DNA from: Acidobacteriota bacterium | GTDB lineage: Bacteria; Acidobacteriota; Thermoanaerobaculia; Multivoradales; Multivoraceae | NCBI GenBank assembly: GCA_029263415.1 | Contig: JAJCXN010000009.1 | Coordinates: forward strand, 248,001-312,000 | Direction of reading: 5' to 3' | DNA: 64,000 nucleotides | In this document: positions 8,748 to 18,092 of the stretch, piece by piece | How positions within the stretch are numbered: position 1 is the first letter of the stretch | Layout: each line of letters opens with the position of its first letter | Position numbers and translations under genes: made by a program | Notes under the pieces: model-generated | The model's input: the letters and a program-made list of their open reading frames with translations, nothing else | What the model was told of the DNA's origin: nothing | Database searches by the model: none

Positions 8748-9647
8748 TCAGTGGGAAAGCGCGTAGAGAACGGTGTTGACGCCGAAGGCGTAAGCGACGC
8801 TTGAGAATCTCTCGAAGAACCAGTCGCCATAGGCCTCGCGCTCCCAGCCGTCACCGATGTCGCTGTTGTACGACGCGATCGCCACGATTCGCCCAACGCT
8901 GTCGGTGAAGGCTCGCAACTGAGCTTGCTCAATATCGTAGGCGGGTTGTCGGTGAATCCATGGCGGATCATGGCTTGAGCGGTGAGCGAAATCCCGGGCC
9001 GGAATCTGTGGCAAGTCGTCCAAAGGGAAGAGCATGCTCAACAGCGGGTGTTCGGCTCCTAGTGTGTGCCAGGTCGAATCAGGGATGATCTTTGCCATTG
9101 CCCGTTCGAAGTTCGACCATTCGGCGAAGCCCCAAAAATCGTCCGCCCAGATGAAACCGCCTCGCGAGAGGTAGCTGCCCAGTTGGCGGGCCTCCGTATC
9201 ATTCAGAGTCAACCAGCCGACATCGCATAGGTACAGAAACGGGGCATCGAACAAGGACTCGGTAAGGATGTCAACCACCGCCGGCGACTGGTCGACCTCG
9301 ACCGTTGATAACTCCTGGAGCCGAAGCACGAAGTTCTCATCAGCGACCGGATGGTCAGTCTCCCAGCGCTCCCACCAGCGGCCGTCGTAGGCGTAGTAGG
9401 CCTCCTGCTGGCCCCCTTCGCTCCGGTAACGTAGTCGAGCGAACTGAAAGCCGGCCTCGGTGGTGAGCTCCTCGGTGGTCGCCGAAGCGATCATTCGAGG
9501 GGCTTGAATCGCGTGGTGCTGGCTCGCGATCAGCACAGCGAGCAAGCACAGCGACGCGATCAGAACCCTGCTTCGAGGCCCCCTGCGTCGAGCCGCTTCA
9601 GGTGAGGCAGGGCGGGGCTTGGCAGACTGACGACGGGGGCCTAACAT
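8748..9647 (-). CDS. DUF4159 domain protein (paralog 1, divergent)
   Basis: Predicted membrane-anchored periplasmic protein, 299 aa from ATG 9647. The basic N-terminus leads into a single hydrophobic helix (VLIASLCLLAVLIA). The rest is a DUF4159 domain: FQFARLRYRS, the aromatic WWERWETDHP, FLYLCDVGWLTL, LSRGGFIWADDFWGFAEW and the C-terminal NTVLYALSH. An upstream TTG at 9734 would add 29 residues before a strongly basic segment; the ATG fits the signal anchor better. It is the only member of the cluster on the minus strand, and shares the intergenic region with a paralog on the plus strand. DUF4159 has a GATase/ThuA-like look but no known reaction. Confidence 0.85.
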   Translation of the reverse strand: MLGPRRQSAKPRPASPEAARRRGPRSRVLIASLCLLAVLIASQHHAIQAPRMIASATTEELTTEAGFQFARLRYRSEGGQQEAYYAYDGRWWERWETDHPVADENFVLRLQELSTVEVDQSPAVVDILTESLFDAPFLYLCDVGWLTLNDTEARQLGSYLSRGGFIWADDFWGFAEWSNFERAMAKIIPDSTWHTLGAEHPLLSMLFPLDDLPQIPARDFAHRSSHDPPWIHRQPAYDIEQAQLRAFTDSVGRIVAIASYNSDIGDGWEREAYGDWFFERFSSVAYAFGVNTVLYALSH

Positions 9648-9757
9648 GGATCGAAACAGACGGGGTGTGTCCTTCGTTTTGCTGAGTGGAGTCCAACAGT
9701 TCGCTACACACTCTACTGCTTGATCTGGAACCAAACCTCGTCCGGTCGGGTTCTAAT

Positions 9758-9771
9758 TGAACGAGCGTTCA
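9758..9771. promoter_or_regulatory. palindrome in the divergent DUF4159 promoter region
   Basis: TGAACG-AG-CGTTCA is a perfect 6-bp-arm inverted repeat in the 293-bp region between two divergent DUF4159 genes (starts at 9647 and 9941). Short palindromes with a GAACGnnCGTTC core are often bound by TetR-type repressors. Function is inferred from location only; no -10/-35 pair was pinned down. Confidence 0.35.
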
Positions 9772-9940
9772 GACTCGGGTGATCCATGGAGTACGATCGC
9801 CCTGTCGACCGTACGCCCCGGACGGCTAGGCCAGTCGCTCGACTAAGACTCCAGTGAGCCTCAACGCTGTAGGCGCACTTCTACGCTTTCAAAGGATCCC
9901 TTGACTTCGTACTTCCCCCCTAAGCCCAGCTCGGTCGACC

Positions 9941-10921
9941 ATGCGCCATAGCCTAGGCTGGCGCGCAGGCCTGCTTGCCGCGACTGTTCTGGCTTCGGTG
10001 GCGGTCGGATCGACTGTGCTCGCGATGACCGCGTCCCGCCCGGCGGGCTCTGGACCGGGCGCTCATGGCCCGGTCCAGACCCCTCGACTTGTCCAGCAAC
10101 AACCCAGAGAGCGCGGTACCTTCAGGCCGCGCTCAGTTCCTGGTGGGCAGCGCGGCTTTGGACCTCTCCAGTTGCCGCCCATGCCGCAAGATCCTGACGA
10201 TGCTCCGCTGGCGCGCCGAGAGCCTTTGTTGCGCGACGGCAACGTCCCCTACGACTTCTATTTCTCCCGGATCGCCTACAGCGGCACGGCACTGTGGGGC
10301 TACGCCAGCTGGAGTGTCGACTTTCCCAAGGCGGACCGCCAGTTTCTGCTGGGAGTGCGTCGCCTGATCGAAACTCTGGACCTCTATCCGTTCGAGAACG
10401 CCATGCTTCTCGATAGCGAGAAGTTGCGCGACTTTCCATTTCTCTACGCGGTGGAAGTGGGGCACATGCTCTTGACGCCATCAGAGAGAGATGGCCTGCG
10501 GAATTACCTCTTGTCCGGTGGCTTTTTGATGGTCGACGACTTCTGGGGTTCCCTGGAGTGGGCGCACTTCGTGCGTCAGATGTCGGAAGTGCTCCCCGGC
10601 TTCACGATCGAGCCGGTGCCGATGGATCATCCCCTGTTTCACACCTTCTATGACATCAATCGAGTGGTACAAGTACCCAACCTCGGGCTTGCCAGAGACT
10701 TTCGTAGGGGTATCAGCACCAAAACGTGGGAGCAGGACGGATATACAGCAGAGGTGCTCGGGATATTCGACGAGAATCGCAGACTCATGGTGGCGATCAA
10801 TTGGAACTGCGACTTGGGCGATGCCTGGGAGTGGGCAGAGAGTTTTGAATACCCGCTTGAGTTTTCCACGTATGCATACCAAATCGGCGTGAACACCATC
10901 GTGTACGCGATGACCCACTAG
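9941..10921 (+). CDS. DUF4159 domain protein (paralog 2)
   Basis: 326-aa secreted or anchored protein, ATG 9941. The signal-like N-terminus (GLLAATVLASVAVGSTVLA) is followed by a Pro/Gly/Arg-rich linker to about residue 95, then the DUF4159 domain: FYFSRIAYSGT, WSVDFPKADRQFL, FPFLYAVEVGHMLLTPSE, LLSGGFLMVDDFWGSLEW, MVAINWNCDLGDAWEWAE and final NTIVYAMTH. The same blocks occur in the proteins at 8748-9647 and 17256-18092. It is the first gene of the forward operon; the next gene begins 22 bp downstream. The conserved DDFWG and NxxxDxGD-like acidic sites could bind metal or ligand, but this is inference. Confidence 0.87.
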   Translation: MRHSLGWRAGLLAATVLASVAVGSTVLAMTASRPAGSGPGAHGPVQTPRLVQQQPRERGTFRPRSVPGGQRGFGPLQLPPMPQDPDDAPLARREPLLRDGNVPYDFYFSRIAYSGTALWGYASWSVDFPKADRQFLLGVRRLIETLDLYPFENAMLLDSEKLRDFPFLYAVEVGHMLLTPSERDGLRNYLLSGGFLMVDDFWGSLEWAHFVRQMSEVLPGFTIEPVPMDHPLFHTFYDINRVVQVPNLGLARDFRRGISTKTWEQDGYTAEVLGIFDENRRLMVAINWNCDLGDAWEWAESFEYPLEFSTYAYQIGVNTIVYAMTH

Positions 10922-10943
10922 CAAGCAATCCAAGGCACCAACT

Positions 10944-13268
10944 GTGTTCGAGTTTCTATTCAACTATCGGTCTGAGCTATTCAGTCAAGGCGAGCTCACG
11001 TTTCTCGCTGGGCCCGTGCGTTTGCTGATGCTCTCGGTCGGCCTCGCCCTGACCGCATGGGCACTTCATCGCTACCGTAAGTCGCTGACCGGGTCCGACA
11101 AGGCAAGCGGCCCCGTCCAGGGGCTCTTGCTCGCTTTGCGGGCTTTAGGAGTCGGGGCGCTAGTGGTCGCTCTGTTGGAGCCCGCTTTGGCACTCAGTGC
11201 AATCAAGCCTCAAGAGAGCTTTGTCGCAGTTCTCGCAGACACCAGTGCGAGCATGACGGTCACAGACACTGAAGACCTTGACCAACCGGCAGCCACGAGG
11301 GCAGCGTGGCTCGACCGATCTCTGGTTGGAGCGCCTTTCGACAACGAGCCGGGCGATCTCTGGCGGGATCTGGCAACTCGTTTCCAGGTGCGAGCCTACG
11401 CCTTTGATGAGACGGCAGGGCGCATCGACTTCGCTGAGCCACTCTCCTTCGACGGTCGGCGCAGCGACCTCGGCAGCGCATTGACCATGGTGCGATCGGA
11501 ACTGACAGGGGTCCCGCTAGCGGGCGTCGTGGTCCTGACCGATGGAGCAATCGAAAGCACGGACGTTCTGATTGATGAGAGCCTACGTTTTCGCAGCGCC
11601 GGAATACCGATCTTTCCTGTCGCCGTTGGCTCGGCGCGGTTCGATCGTGATCTTGAGATCGCCGAAATCAGGGTCCCGCGTCGAACACTCTTAGGTTCAA
11701 CGGTTCTAGCGCAGGTCCAGATCGGCTATCCCGGGTTCGCTGGAGAAACGATCACAGTGGAGATCCGCGATGAAGGTCGAGTGATCCAGCAGCGAACTGC
11801 GGAGCTCCCCGTGGGCGGCGACGACACCATGTCCCTAGAACTTTCATTCCGTACACAGGCCGAGGGCACGCGCTCTCTGGAGTTCGCGGTGACCCCACAG
11901 TCGCGCGCCGCTGAGGCTGTGACCCTCAACAACACAAAAACGGTGTTGCTGGAAGTGGAGTCGGGGCCGCACAAGATCCTCTACTTCGAAGGCGAACCGC
12001 GCTTCGAGTACAAGTTCATTCGCAGAGCGGTTGCTGAGGATCCCCAGCTACAGCTCGTGTCGCTACTGCGCATGGCCGACAATCGGTTCTACCGACAGTC
12101 TGTCGATGGGGAAGACGAGCTACGGGGCGGCTTTCCCACCCGCCGCGAGGAGTTGTTCAAGTATCGAGGCCTGGTCCTCGGATCGATCGAGGCTAGCTTC
12201 TTCACCTACGAACAGATGCGCATGATCGTTGACTTCGCCGCCGAGCGGGGTGGGGGAGTGCTGTTCCTCGGCGGCTCGAACGCGCTCGCCGAGGGCGGCT
12301 ATGCGGGAACACCCTTGAGTGAGCTGATTCCTACCGAACTTTCGGATCGTCGGGAAGTGGGCCCTCGCGGAGTCTCAGTGAACGTGCAACCGACGGCGCT
12401 CGGCAGAGAGCATGCGGCACTGCAGCTGCAAGGAACGTCGGACGACGCTTTTTGGGCATCGCTGCCAGAGTTATTGGTACTCAACCGTACTGGCCGACTC
12501 AAGCCAGGTGCGGCGGCACTGTTAGCCGGACAAACGGCTGGCACGCAAGAAGCACAGTTGGTCCTCGCACATCAACGGTTCGGGGCCGGTTCCTCAATGC
12601 TCTTCTTGCCTACCGACTCCTTTCGGTGGCAAATGCGACTTCCGACCGAGGATCAAACCCACGAAATTCTGTGGCGCCAGATACTGCGCTGGTTGATCAA
12701 CGGAGTGGACGACCGAGTGGTCGCTTCGCCGCAACGCGATCGTGTTGAACTTGGAGGAGATGCAGTTCTCGAGGCAACAGTTCGGGATCAACGGTTCCAA
12801 GCTGATCCAAACGCCCTGGTGGAAGCCGAGGTCACATCACCTTCGGGAGCCACGTCCAGGTTTGATCTCACCTGGGATCCACTGACCGAGGGTCGCTATT
12901 CGGGCGAGCTCAGTGTCAACGAACCGGGACTGCATGCGGTGACCGTCTTTGCTGACACCGGTGAAGGTTCACAAGCCACCGCTGCAACCGCAAAAGCGAA
13001 CTTCACCTTCGAAGCTGGCAGTCTCAACGAAGAGTTCTTCGGCGCCGTCAGACAAGCTGGGGTAATGACACGCCTAGCGTCTGAAACAGGAGGCCAGACC
13101 TTCGCCGGCAACGACATCTCCGCCTTGATCGACCAACTCTCCTACTCAACAGCTGGTGTGACCGTTCGAGAGGAGAGACCCTTGTGGAACATGCCCATCC
13201 TCTTGTGCCTGATCCTCCTGGGATTACTCGGGGAGTGGAGCGCTCGCCGATGGAAGGGCCTGCGATGA
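10944..13268 (+). CDS. membrane vWA protein with GATase1-like domain
   Basis: 774-aa inner-membrane protein, GTG start. Two N-terminal helices (about residues 22-45 and 55-80) precede a von Willebrand A region with the MIDAS motif DTSASM (about 99), followed by a VVLTDGAIES strand. A middle beta domain (WGT-like, about 230-330) leads into a class-I-glutamine-amidotransferase-like fold (LYFEGEPRFEYKFIRRA, then ERGGGVLFLGGSNALAEGGY) and a final beta domain, ending in a C-terminal helix (ILLCLILLGLLG). This is the usual make-up of large membrane proteins encoded with MoxR and DUF4159. No catalytic Cys-His-Glu triad is evident in the GATase part. Stop overlaps the next ATG as ATGA. Confidence 0.88.
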   Translation: MFEFLFNYRSELFSQGELTFLAGPVRLLMLSVGLALTAWALHRYRKSLTGSDKASGPVQGLLLALRALGVGALVVALLEPALALSAIKPQESFVAVLADTSASMTVTDTEDLDQPAATRAAWLDRSLVGAPFDNEPGDLWRDLATRFQVRAYAFDETAGRIDFAEPLSFDGRRSDLGSALTMVRSELTGVPLAGVVVLTDGAIESTDVLIDESLRFRSAGIPIFPVAVGSARFDRDLEIAEIRVPRRTLLGSTVLAQVQIGYPGFAGETITVEIRDEGRVIQQRTAELPVGGDDTMSLELSFRTQAEGTRSLEFAVTPQSRAAEAVTLNNTKTVLLEVESGPHKILYFEGEPRFEYKFIRRAVAEDPQLQLVSLLRMADNRFYRQSVDGEDELRGGFPTRREELFKYRGLVLGSIEASFFTYEQMRMIVDFAAERGGGVLFLGGSNALAEGGYAGTPLSELIPTELSDRREVGPRGVSVNVQPTALGREHAALQLQGTSDDAFWASLPELLVLNRTGRLKPGAAALLAGQTAGTQEAQLVLAHQRFGAGSSMLFLPTDSFRWQMRLPTEDQTHEILWRQILRWLINGVDDRVVASPQRDRVELGGDAVLEATVRDQRFQADPNALVEAEVTSPSGATSRFDLTWDPLTEGRYSGELSVNEPGLHAVTVFADTGEGSQATAATAKANFTFEAGSLNEEFFGAVRQAGVMTRLASETGGQTFAGNDISALIDQLSYSTAGVTVREERPLWNMPILLCLILLGLLGEWSARRWKGLR

Positions 13269-14329
13269 ACAAGTTGCAGCAACGCTTGGTCCGCTGGCTG
13301 CTCGTGATCGGACTCATGCTTGGCTTCACTCTCGGGTCGGGTGCCGCTGCGCCAGCGGATACCTACGGATTGTTCGTGTCCGGCCTCGGTGGCGACGAGA
13401 AGTTCACCACATCGTTCGTCGAGACCGGTCGGCTGCTGTACGAGTCGGCCATTGCCAGCGGTATGGATGAGGATGCCTTGCTCTGGCTATCTGAGGACGC
13501 TAGTCAGGATCGTCGAATCCGCGGTCGGTCGACCAAAGACTTGGTATTGAGTTCACTGGGTGAGCTCAAGGACCAGATGAAGAAGGACGACCTTTTGTGG
13601 ATCGTGTTCATCGGGCACGGCAGCTATCGGGATCAGACTTCGAAGATCAATCTGCCGGGGCCGGATCTCACCGATCGTGACCTTGGACTGGCCCTGGCCG
13701 CCTTCCCCAATGATCGAGCCATTGTGTTTGTCAACACGGCCAGTGCCAGCGGAGGATTTCTTGAAGCTGTTTCAGGCGAGGGACGAGTGGTGCTCACTGC
13801 CACTAAGTCGGCCGCTCAGAAGAATGAGACGGTATTTGGCACATTCTTCGCCTCAGCATTCGCCGAAGGAAAAGCGGACTCGAATCAGGACGGTTTCGTC
13901 TCAGCTTTGGAAGCCTTTGTGCATGCCAATGAGCTGGTCAAGGGGTACTACGAAGACCGCAACCTCCTAGTCACGGAGAATGCACTCCTCGACGATAACG
14001 GTGACGGGCAGGGGTCGCTCGACCCTGATGTTCTGGGTGGAGAAGACGGATCAATCGACGGTGCCTTGGCCGCAAAGCTGGTGCTCGGCGCCGCAGCTCT
14101 TTCGAGCGTCGAGAGGACGCCAGAGAATCTGGCCATGCTGGAACGAAAGAGCGAGTTGCAACGCAAGCTCGACGCACTCAGGCGGCAGAAGGCGACCTTG
14201 GAAGAGAATCTCTACTTGCAGGAACTCCAGTCGATCCTTGTCGAGATCGCGCGTATTGATCGGAACCTTCGCCAGCAGAGCGAGGAATCAGCCCCGAGCT
14301 CCACGGCCAGCCAGGAGAGCGGATCATGA
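13265..14329 (+). CDS. secreted C13/caspase-like protein with Ser in place of the catalytic Cys
   Basis: 354-aa exported protein, start at ATG 13265 overlapping the upstream stop (ATGA). A signal peptide (LLVIGLMLGFTLGSGAAAPA) precedes a legumain/caspase-like core: strand TYGLFVSGLGGDEKF, FIGHGS with the His at residue 118, and NTASASG at residues 157-163. In legumain this block reads EACESG, so Ser160 sits where the nucleophilic Cys is expected. The downstream VLTATKSAAQKNETVFG matches the legumain strand-loop after the nucleophile. An EF-hand-like loop follows at 205-216 (D-S-N-Q-D-G-F-V-S-A-L-E), then another Asp-rich run DDNGDGQGSLD, then a C-terminal coiled coil. It could be a serine variant, a pseudo-enzyme or a calcium-dependent scaffold. 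Stop overlaps the next ATG. Confidence 0.82.
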   Translation: MNKLQQRLVRWLLVIGLMLGFTLGSGAAAPADTYGLFVSGLGGDEKFTTSFVETGRLLYESAIASGMDEDALLWLSEDASQDRRIRGRSTKDLVLSSLGELKDQMKKDDLLWIVFIGHGSYRDQTSKINLPGPDLTDRDLGLALAAFPNDRAIVFVNTASASGGFLEAVSGEGRVVLTATKSAAQKNETVFGTFFASAFAEGKADSNQDGFVSALEAFVHANELVKGYYEDRNLLVTENALLDDNGDGQGSLDPDVLGGEDGSIDGALAAKLVLGAAALSSVERTPENLAMLERKSELQRKLDALRRQKATLEENLYLQELQSILVEIARIDRNLRQQSEESAPSSTASQESGS

Positions 14330-17256
14330 ACACACCAAGACAGGCGTCCCTGACATCCCTGGTGCGCCGCACGCATCCAGTGGGTGTAACGTTGGTACTT
14401 GCTTGCTGGCTGCTGACAGCACCTTTATTGGCCCAGGAGGTAGTGCCGAAGCCACCTGTTCCGAATCGGGTTATCACCATTGGTGCGCAGGGTCAGATTC
14501 TCGAAGGCCAACCCGAGCAGACTGAGACTGAGGTTGTCGGCGTCGAGGGTGAAGAAGAGGGGCCCAACTCCGGGGAGCCTGATGATCAAGCGAAGGTCGA
14601 GCAGGAGAAGGCCGGAGCGAACCTCCGAGCTCTAGCCGCCCAACTAACAGCCGCCAAGCCGGTGCCAGTGACCTCCGAGAGTCTTGAGCTGTCGACGCTC
14701 GAGCTTGAGCTGGGCCGCTACGAGGAACTCATCCAGCGGCTGGACCAATCGCTTCAACTGGTGCCTCCGCGCCAGGGACAACAGTTACCAGTTCTCGAGA
14801 TCGCTCTACTGCGCAACCTCGCTGATGCGCACACTGTGGTCGGTGGGTTGGCACGGGCTGAAGAGATTTACCAGCACTTAGCCACGCACTTCGACGACCT
14901 ACGCGCTCGCTCGCGCTTGGCGCGTCTACTCGAGCGACGCGGAGAGCGGGAGTCATCCGAGAGTATCTACTACGGATTGATCAGGACGTACAACGAACGG
15001 CCTCGGTTGAATCCTGGCGAGTTGGTCGCGGTCGCCGAAGCTTGTCGGGAGCTCGGTCGGAACAACCCACAGTTGTTCCAGGATGCGCTCAAGGCGTTAG
15101 ATCAAGTCATCGCTCGCGCCGGTAGCACGGGAGCAGGAGCCAAGGCCAGGATCGCGCTGACTGATTTGTTTGTCGAGAAGTACGACAGTCCTCAGGCGCG
15201 CGACGCATTGCAACCACTGATCACGGCTGAAGAGCCGAACGCGGAGACTTTGCTCGCAGCGGCGCGAGTGGAGCGCTTCGACGGGCGACCGACCGCGCGC
15301 GACCTCGCGCTGACTGCGCTTGAGATCAATCCCAATTTCATTGAGGCGTTGGTGTTTCTAGCGTCGCTTGAGAACGAAGCTGAGGATCGTGTTGCTGCTG
15401 CGGAGTTCACCGAGCGAGCGTTGGCCGTGAACCCAGACTCACTGGAGGCCTTGACGGTCAAGGCGGGCCTTGAGTTCTTGGCGGAAGATAGCCCGGCCTT
15501 TGAAGCCGTTCGCGACCGCGTGCTTGCGCTCCATCCCAGCTATGCGGACTTCTTCGTCGAGCTTTCTTTGATCGCGATGCGCAACCGCTTGTATCCACCC
15601 GCCCAAGCTTTCGCGCAGCAAGCAGTGGACCTGGATGAAAAGTCGTGGCGTGGGTGGGGCGAATTGGGTCTCAATCAACTTCGGCTCGGCGCAATCGATG
15701 AAGGCCGCACCAGCCTAGAGAAAGCGTTCGGTGGTGATCCGTTCAATGTCTGGAACAAGAATACGCTTGATCTGCTCGACCAGCTCCCTGGGTACAAGAC
15801 GGTCACCACCAAGCACTTCGAGATCGTCCTGCATCCGGAGGAAGCCGAGCTGCTAGGCCCAATCGTCGGCGACCTGGCCGAGCGGTCCTACACAAGCCTG
15901 GCAGCGCGCTACGCCTACGAGCCAGAGACTCCCATTCGGCTCGAGGTCTATCCGAGCCATGAGGATTTCTCGGTACGCACGGTTGGGCTCTCGGGGCTTG
16001 GTGCTCTGGGGGTGAGCTTCGGGCCTGTGATCGCGATCGACTCACCTGCCGCTCGCGGTATTGGAGACTTCAACTGGGGCACCACCCTGTGGCACGAGAT
16101 CGCCCATACGTTCACTCTCGGCCTTTCCAAGGGGAAGATTCCGCGATGGTTGACCGAAGGACTGTCGGTTTACGAGGAGCGTCAGGGCCCCAAAGGTTGG
16201 ACCGACGATCCCTCACCCGACTTTCTTGCGGCGTACACCGATGGACGCTTACTTGGGCTGAGGGCGATGAACGACGGTTTTGTACGTCCGAGCTTTCCGA
16301 ACCAGATCGGCCTGTCTTACTTTCAAGCGTCGTTGGTCGCCGAGTACATCGACAAGACCTGGGGCTTCGATCGCATCGTTGAGATGTTGAAGGGTTATGG
16401 CGACGGGAAAGACACCGAGCAGATCGTTCAGGCCGAGTTCGATCTCACTCTCGAACAGTTCGACGAGCGCTTCTGGGCGTATTTGGATGAACGGTTTGCG
16501 CTGACCTTGCCAACCTTCCGCACGACCATCATTCCGATAGAGCCGGATTCAGGCCAGACCGGAGACGACGAAGATCTTAGCGAGAGTCCCGCTGCGATTC
16601 ATCTTCCGAAGGCCGGGTCGCACGAGGCTTCCGGTGGTCTTGAACAAGCAGCGAACGAACGCACTCAAGACTTCCGCGCCCAATTGGCGTACGGGCAGGA
16701 GCTGCAAAAGGAAAAGCGCTGGCAAGAAGCACGAGAGTACTTGGATAAGGCTCGTGATCTGTTCCCAGAGTACGCTGGGCCCGGTTCTCCCTACCACTCG
16801 CTAGCTGCGATTGCCCTCGAACTGGACGAGAAGCAGGCTGCCACTGAAGCGTTGCGACAATTGGTCGATCTCAACGAGTACGACTACGAGGCTCACTTGC
16901 AGTTGGCCGATCTGTACGAAGAACTGGCTCGTCCGGAGGACGAATTGGAGATTCTCGGTCGCTCGATCTTCATCTACCCCTACCGCCCTGATGTCCATGA
17001 GCGAATAGGAGAACTCGCCCTCGAACTCGGCAAACTGGAGCAGCGCGTTGGAGCCCTAAAGGCGACCTTGAGTCTGCGCCCCAGCAGTCGACCGCGGCTG
17101 CTCTTTGAACTGGCTACGACCTATCGTGATCTCGGCTCTCTGGCAGACGCAAAGCGCTCGGTGCTCGGAGCGCTGGAAGTGGCACCGAGCTACGCGCAAG
17201 CACAAACCCTCTTGCTCGAACTGATCGATGCCGACGTGATCGGAGGGGACTCGTAG
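14326..17256 (+). CDS. TPR protein with gluzincin (HExxH) metallopeptidase domain
   Basis: 976-aa exported protein, ATG 14326. After a signal peptide (VTLVLACWLLTAPLLAQE) and an acidic low-complexity linker come TPR-like repeats (about 120-490), a peptidase MA-type zinc domain, and further TPRs (about 790-970). The zinc site is HEIAH (H590, E591, H594) with a downstream glutamate in LTEGLSVYEE (E611), matching the HExxH-plus-Glu gluzincin pattern, so it should be active. TPR-peptidase MA proteins of this kind are common in Acidobacteriota, Planctomycetes and Myxococcota but uncharacterised. It sits between the pseudo-C13 protein and the third DUF4159 gene, overlapping its neighbours by 4 nt and 1 nt, which argues for a shared process in the periplasm. 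Confidence 0.9.
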   Translation: MNTPRQASLTSLVRRTHPVGVTLVLACWLLTAPLLAQEVVPKPPVPNRVITIGAQGQILEGQPEQTETEVVGVEGEEEGPNSGEPDDQAKVEQEKAGANLRALAAQLTAAKPVPVTSESLELSTLELELGRYEELIQRLDQSLQLVPPRQGQQLPVLEIALLRNLADAHTVVGGLARAEEIYQHLATHFDDLRARSRLARLLERRGERESSESIYYGLIRTYNERPRLNPGELVAVAEACRELGRNNPQLFQDALKALDQVIARAGSTGAGAKARIALTDLFVEKYDSPQARDALQPLITAEEPNAETLLAAARVERFDGRPTARDLALTALEINPNFIEALVFLASLENEAEDRVAAAEFTERALAVNPDSLEALTVKAGLEFLAEDSPAFEAVRDRVLALHPSYADFFVELSLIAMRNRLYPPAQAFAQQAVDLDEKSWRGWGELGLNQLRLGAIDEGRTSLEKAFGGDPFNVWNKNTLDLLDQLPGYKTVTTKHFEIVLHPEEAELLGPIVGDLAERSYTSLAARYAYEPETPIRLEVYPSHEDFSVRTVGLSGLGALGVSFGPVIAIDSPAARGIGDFNWGTTLWHEIAHTFTLGLSKGKIPRWLTEGLSVYEERQGPKGWTDDPSPDFLAAYTDGRLLGLRAMNDGFVRPSFPNQIGLSYFQASLVAEYIDKTWGFDRIVEMLKGYGDGKDTEQIVQAEFDLTLEQFDERFWAYLDERFALTLPTFRTTIIPIEPDSGQTGDDEDLSESPAAIHLPKAGSHEASGGLEQAANERTQDFRAQLAYGQELQKEKRWQEAREYLDKARDLFPEYAGPGSPYHSLAAIALELDEKQAATEALRQLVDLNEYDYEAHLQLADLYEELARPEDELEILGRSIFIYPYRPDVHERIGELALELGKLEQRVGALKATLSLRPSSRPRLLFELATTYRDLGSLADAKRSVLGALEVAPSYAQAQTLLLELIDADVIGGDS

Positions 17257-18092
17257 TGGCACCAAAGCCTTCAAGCTTTCGCGCAAGAGCCACTGTGGGT
17301 CTAGCGGCGGCGGTCGCCGCAGCCTTACTGTGGCTTGGCTCCAGCATTGCTACCGCTGCCGCGGCCGATGGCGATCGCTCCGGTGCTCCTCAGGTTGAGT
17401 TCCCGGTCTACGACTATGATCATCGATTCACTTTCGCGCGCATCAAGTTCTCACCGATCGAGTGGGGATTCTCGCGGCGGTACACCTGGGGTCTCGACCT
17501 CAAGTGGAACCACGACTACCCCCAGGCCGAGCAAAACTTCGCCAAGGTACTGGACGAGATCACGGGAATCAAGGCCAATCCCGAGGGCGGCAACCTGATC
17601 GAACTCGACGACCCGCGGCTCTTCGACTACCCGTGGGCCTACCTGTGCGAGCCCGGGTTCTGGGACCCAACCGAGACGGAGCTGGTTGCGCTTCGCAACT
17701 ATCTGCTGCGTGGTGGCTTTCTAGTGATCGATGATTTCTTCGATCAAGTAGGTGGATTCAATGAGCAGTGGGACAACTTCGAACGCCAGATAAGGCGCCT
17801 GTTCCCTGGTTCGACGCTGTCCCCACTGCGGTTGGATCAGGCTGCGTTCCGGGTCTTCTTTGAACTCGATGACCTGGACTTTTCCGATCCGCGCCTTCCG
17901 TTCAACGTGCCTGCGATGTACGGCATCTTCGAAGACAACGATCCAACCAAGCGGTTGATGATCGCGGTCAACTACAACATGGACATCGGGGACTACTGGG
18001 AATGGTCCGACCAAGGGCTCTACCCAGTCAATATGACGGAGAAGGGTTTCAGGCTCGGCCTCAACTACCTCTTGTATTCGATGACCCACTGA
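17256..18092 (+). CDS. DUF4159 domain protein (paralog 3)
   Basis: 278-aa exported protein, GTG start sharing one base with the upstream TAG. The signal segment (VGLAAAVAAALLWLGSSIATA) is followed almost directly by the DUF4159 domain: FTFARIKFSP, GLDLKWNHDYPQAEQNFAK, PWAYLCEPGFWDPTE, LLRGGFLVIDDFFDQVGGF, MIAVNYNMDIGDYWEWSD and closing NYLLYSMTH. It lacks the Pro/Gly-rich spacer of paralog 2. The following 124 bp to moxR hold no gene. Retention of three diverged copies in one locus suggests different partners or ligands. Confidence 0.88.
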   Translation: MAPKPSSFRARATVGLAAAVAAALLWLGSSIATAAAADGDRSGAPQVEFPVYDYDHRFTFARIKFSPIEWGFSRRYTWGLDLKWNHDYPQAEQNFAKVLDEITGIKANPEGGNLIELDDPRLFDYPWAYLCEPGFWDPTETELVALRNYLLRGGFLVIDDFFDQVGGFNEQWDNFERQIRRLFPGSTLSPLRLDQAAFRVFFELDDLDFSDPRLPFNVPAMYGIFEDNDPTKRLMIAVNYNMDIGDYWEWSDQGLYPVNMTEKGFRLGLNYLLYSMTH

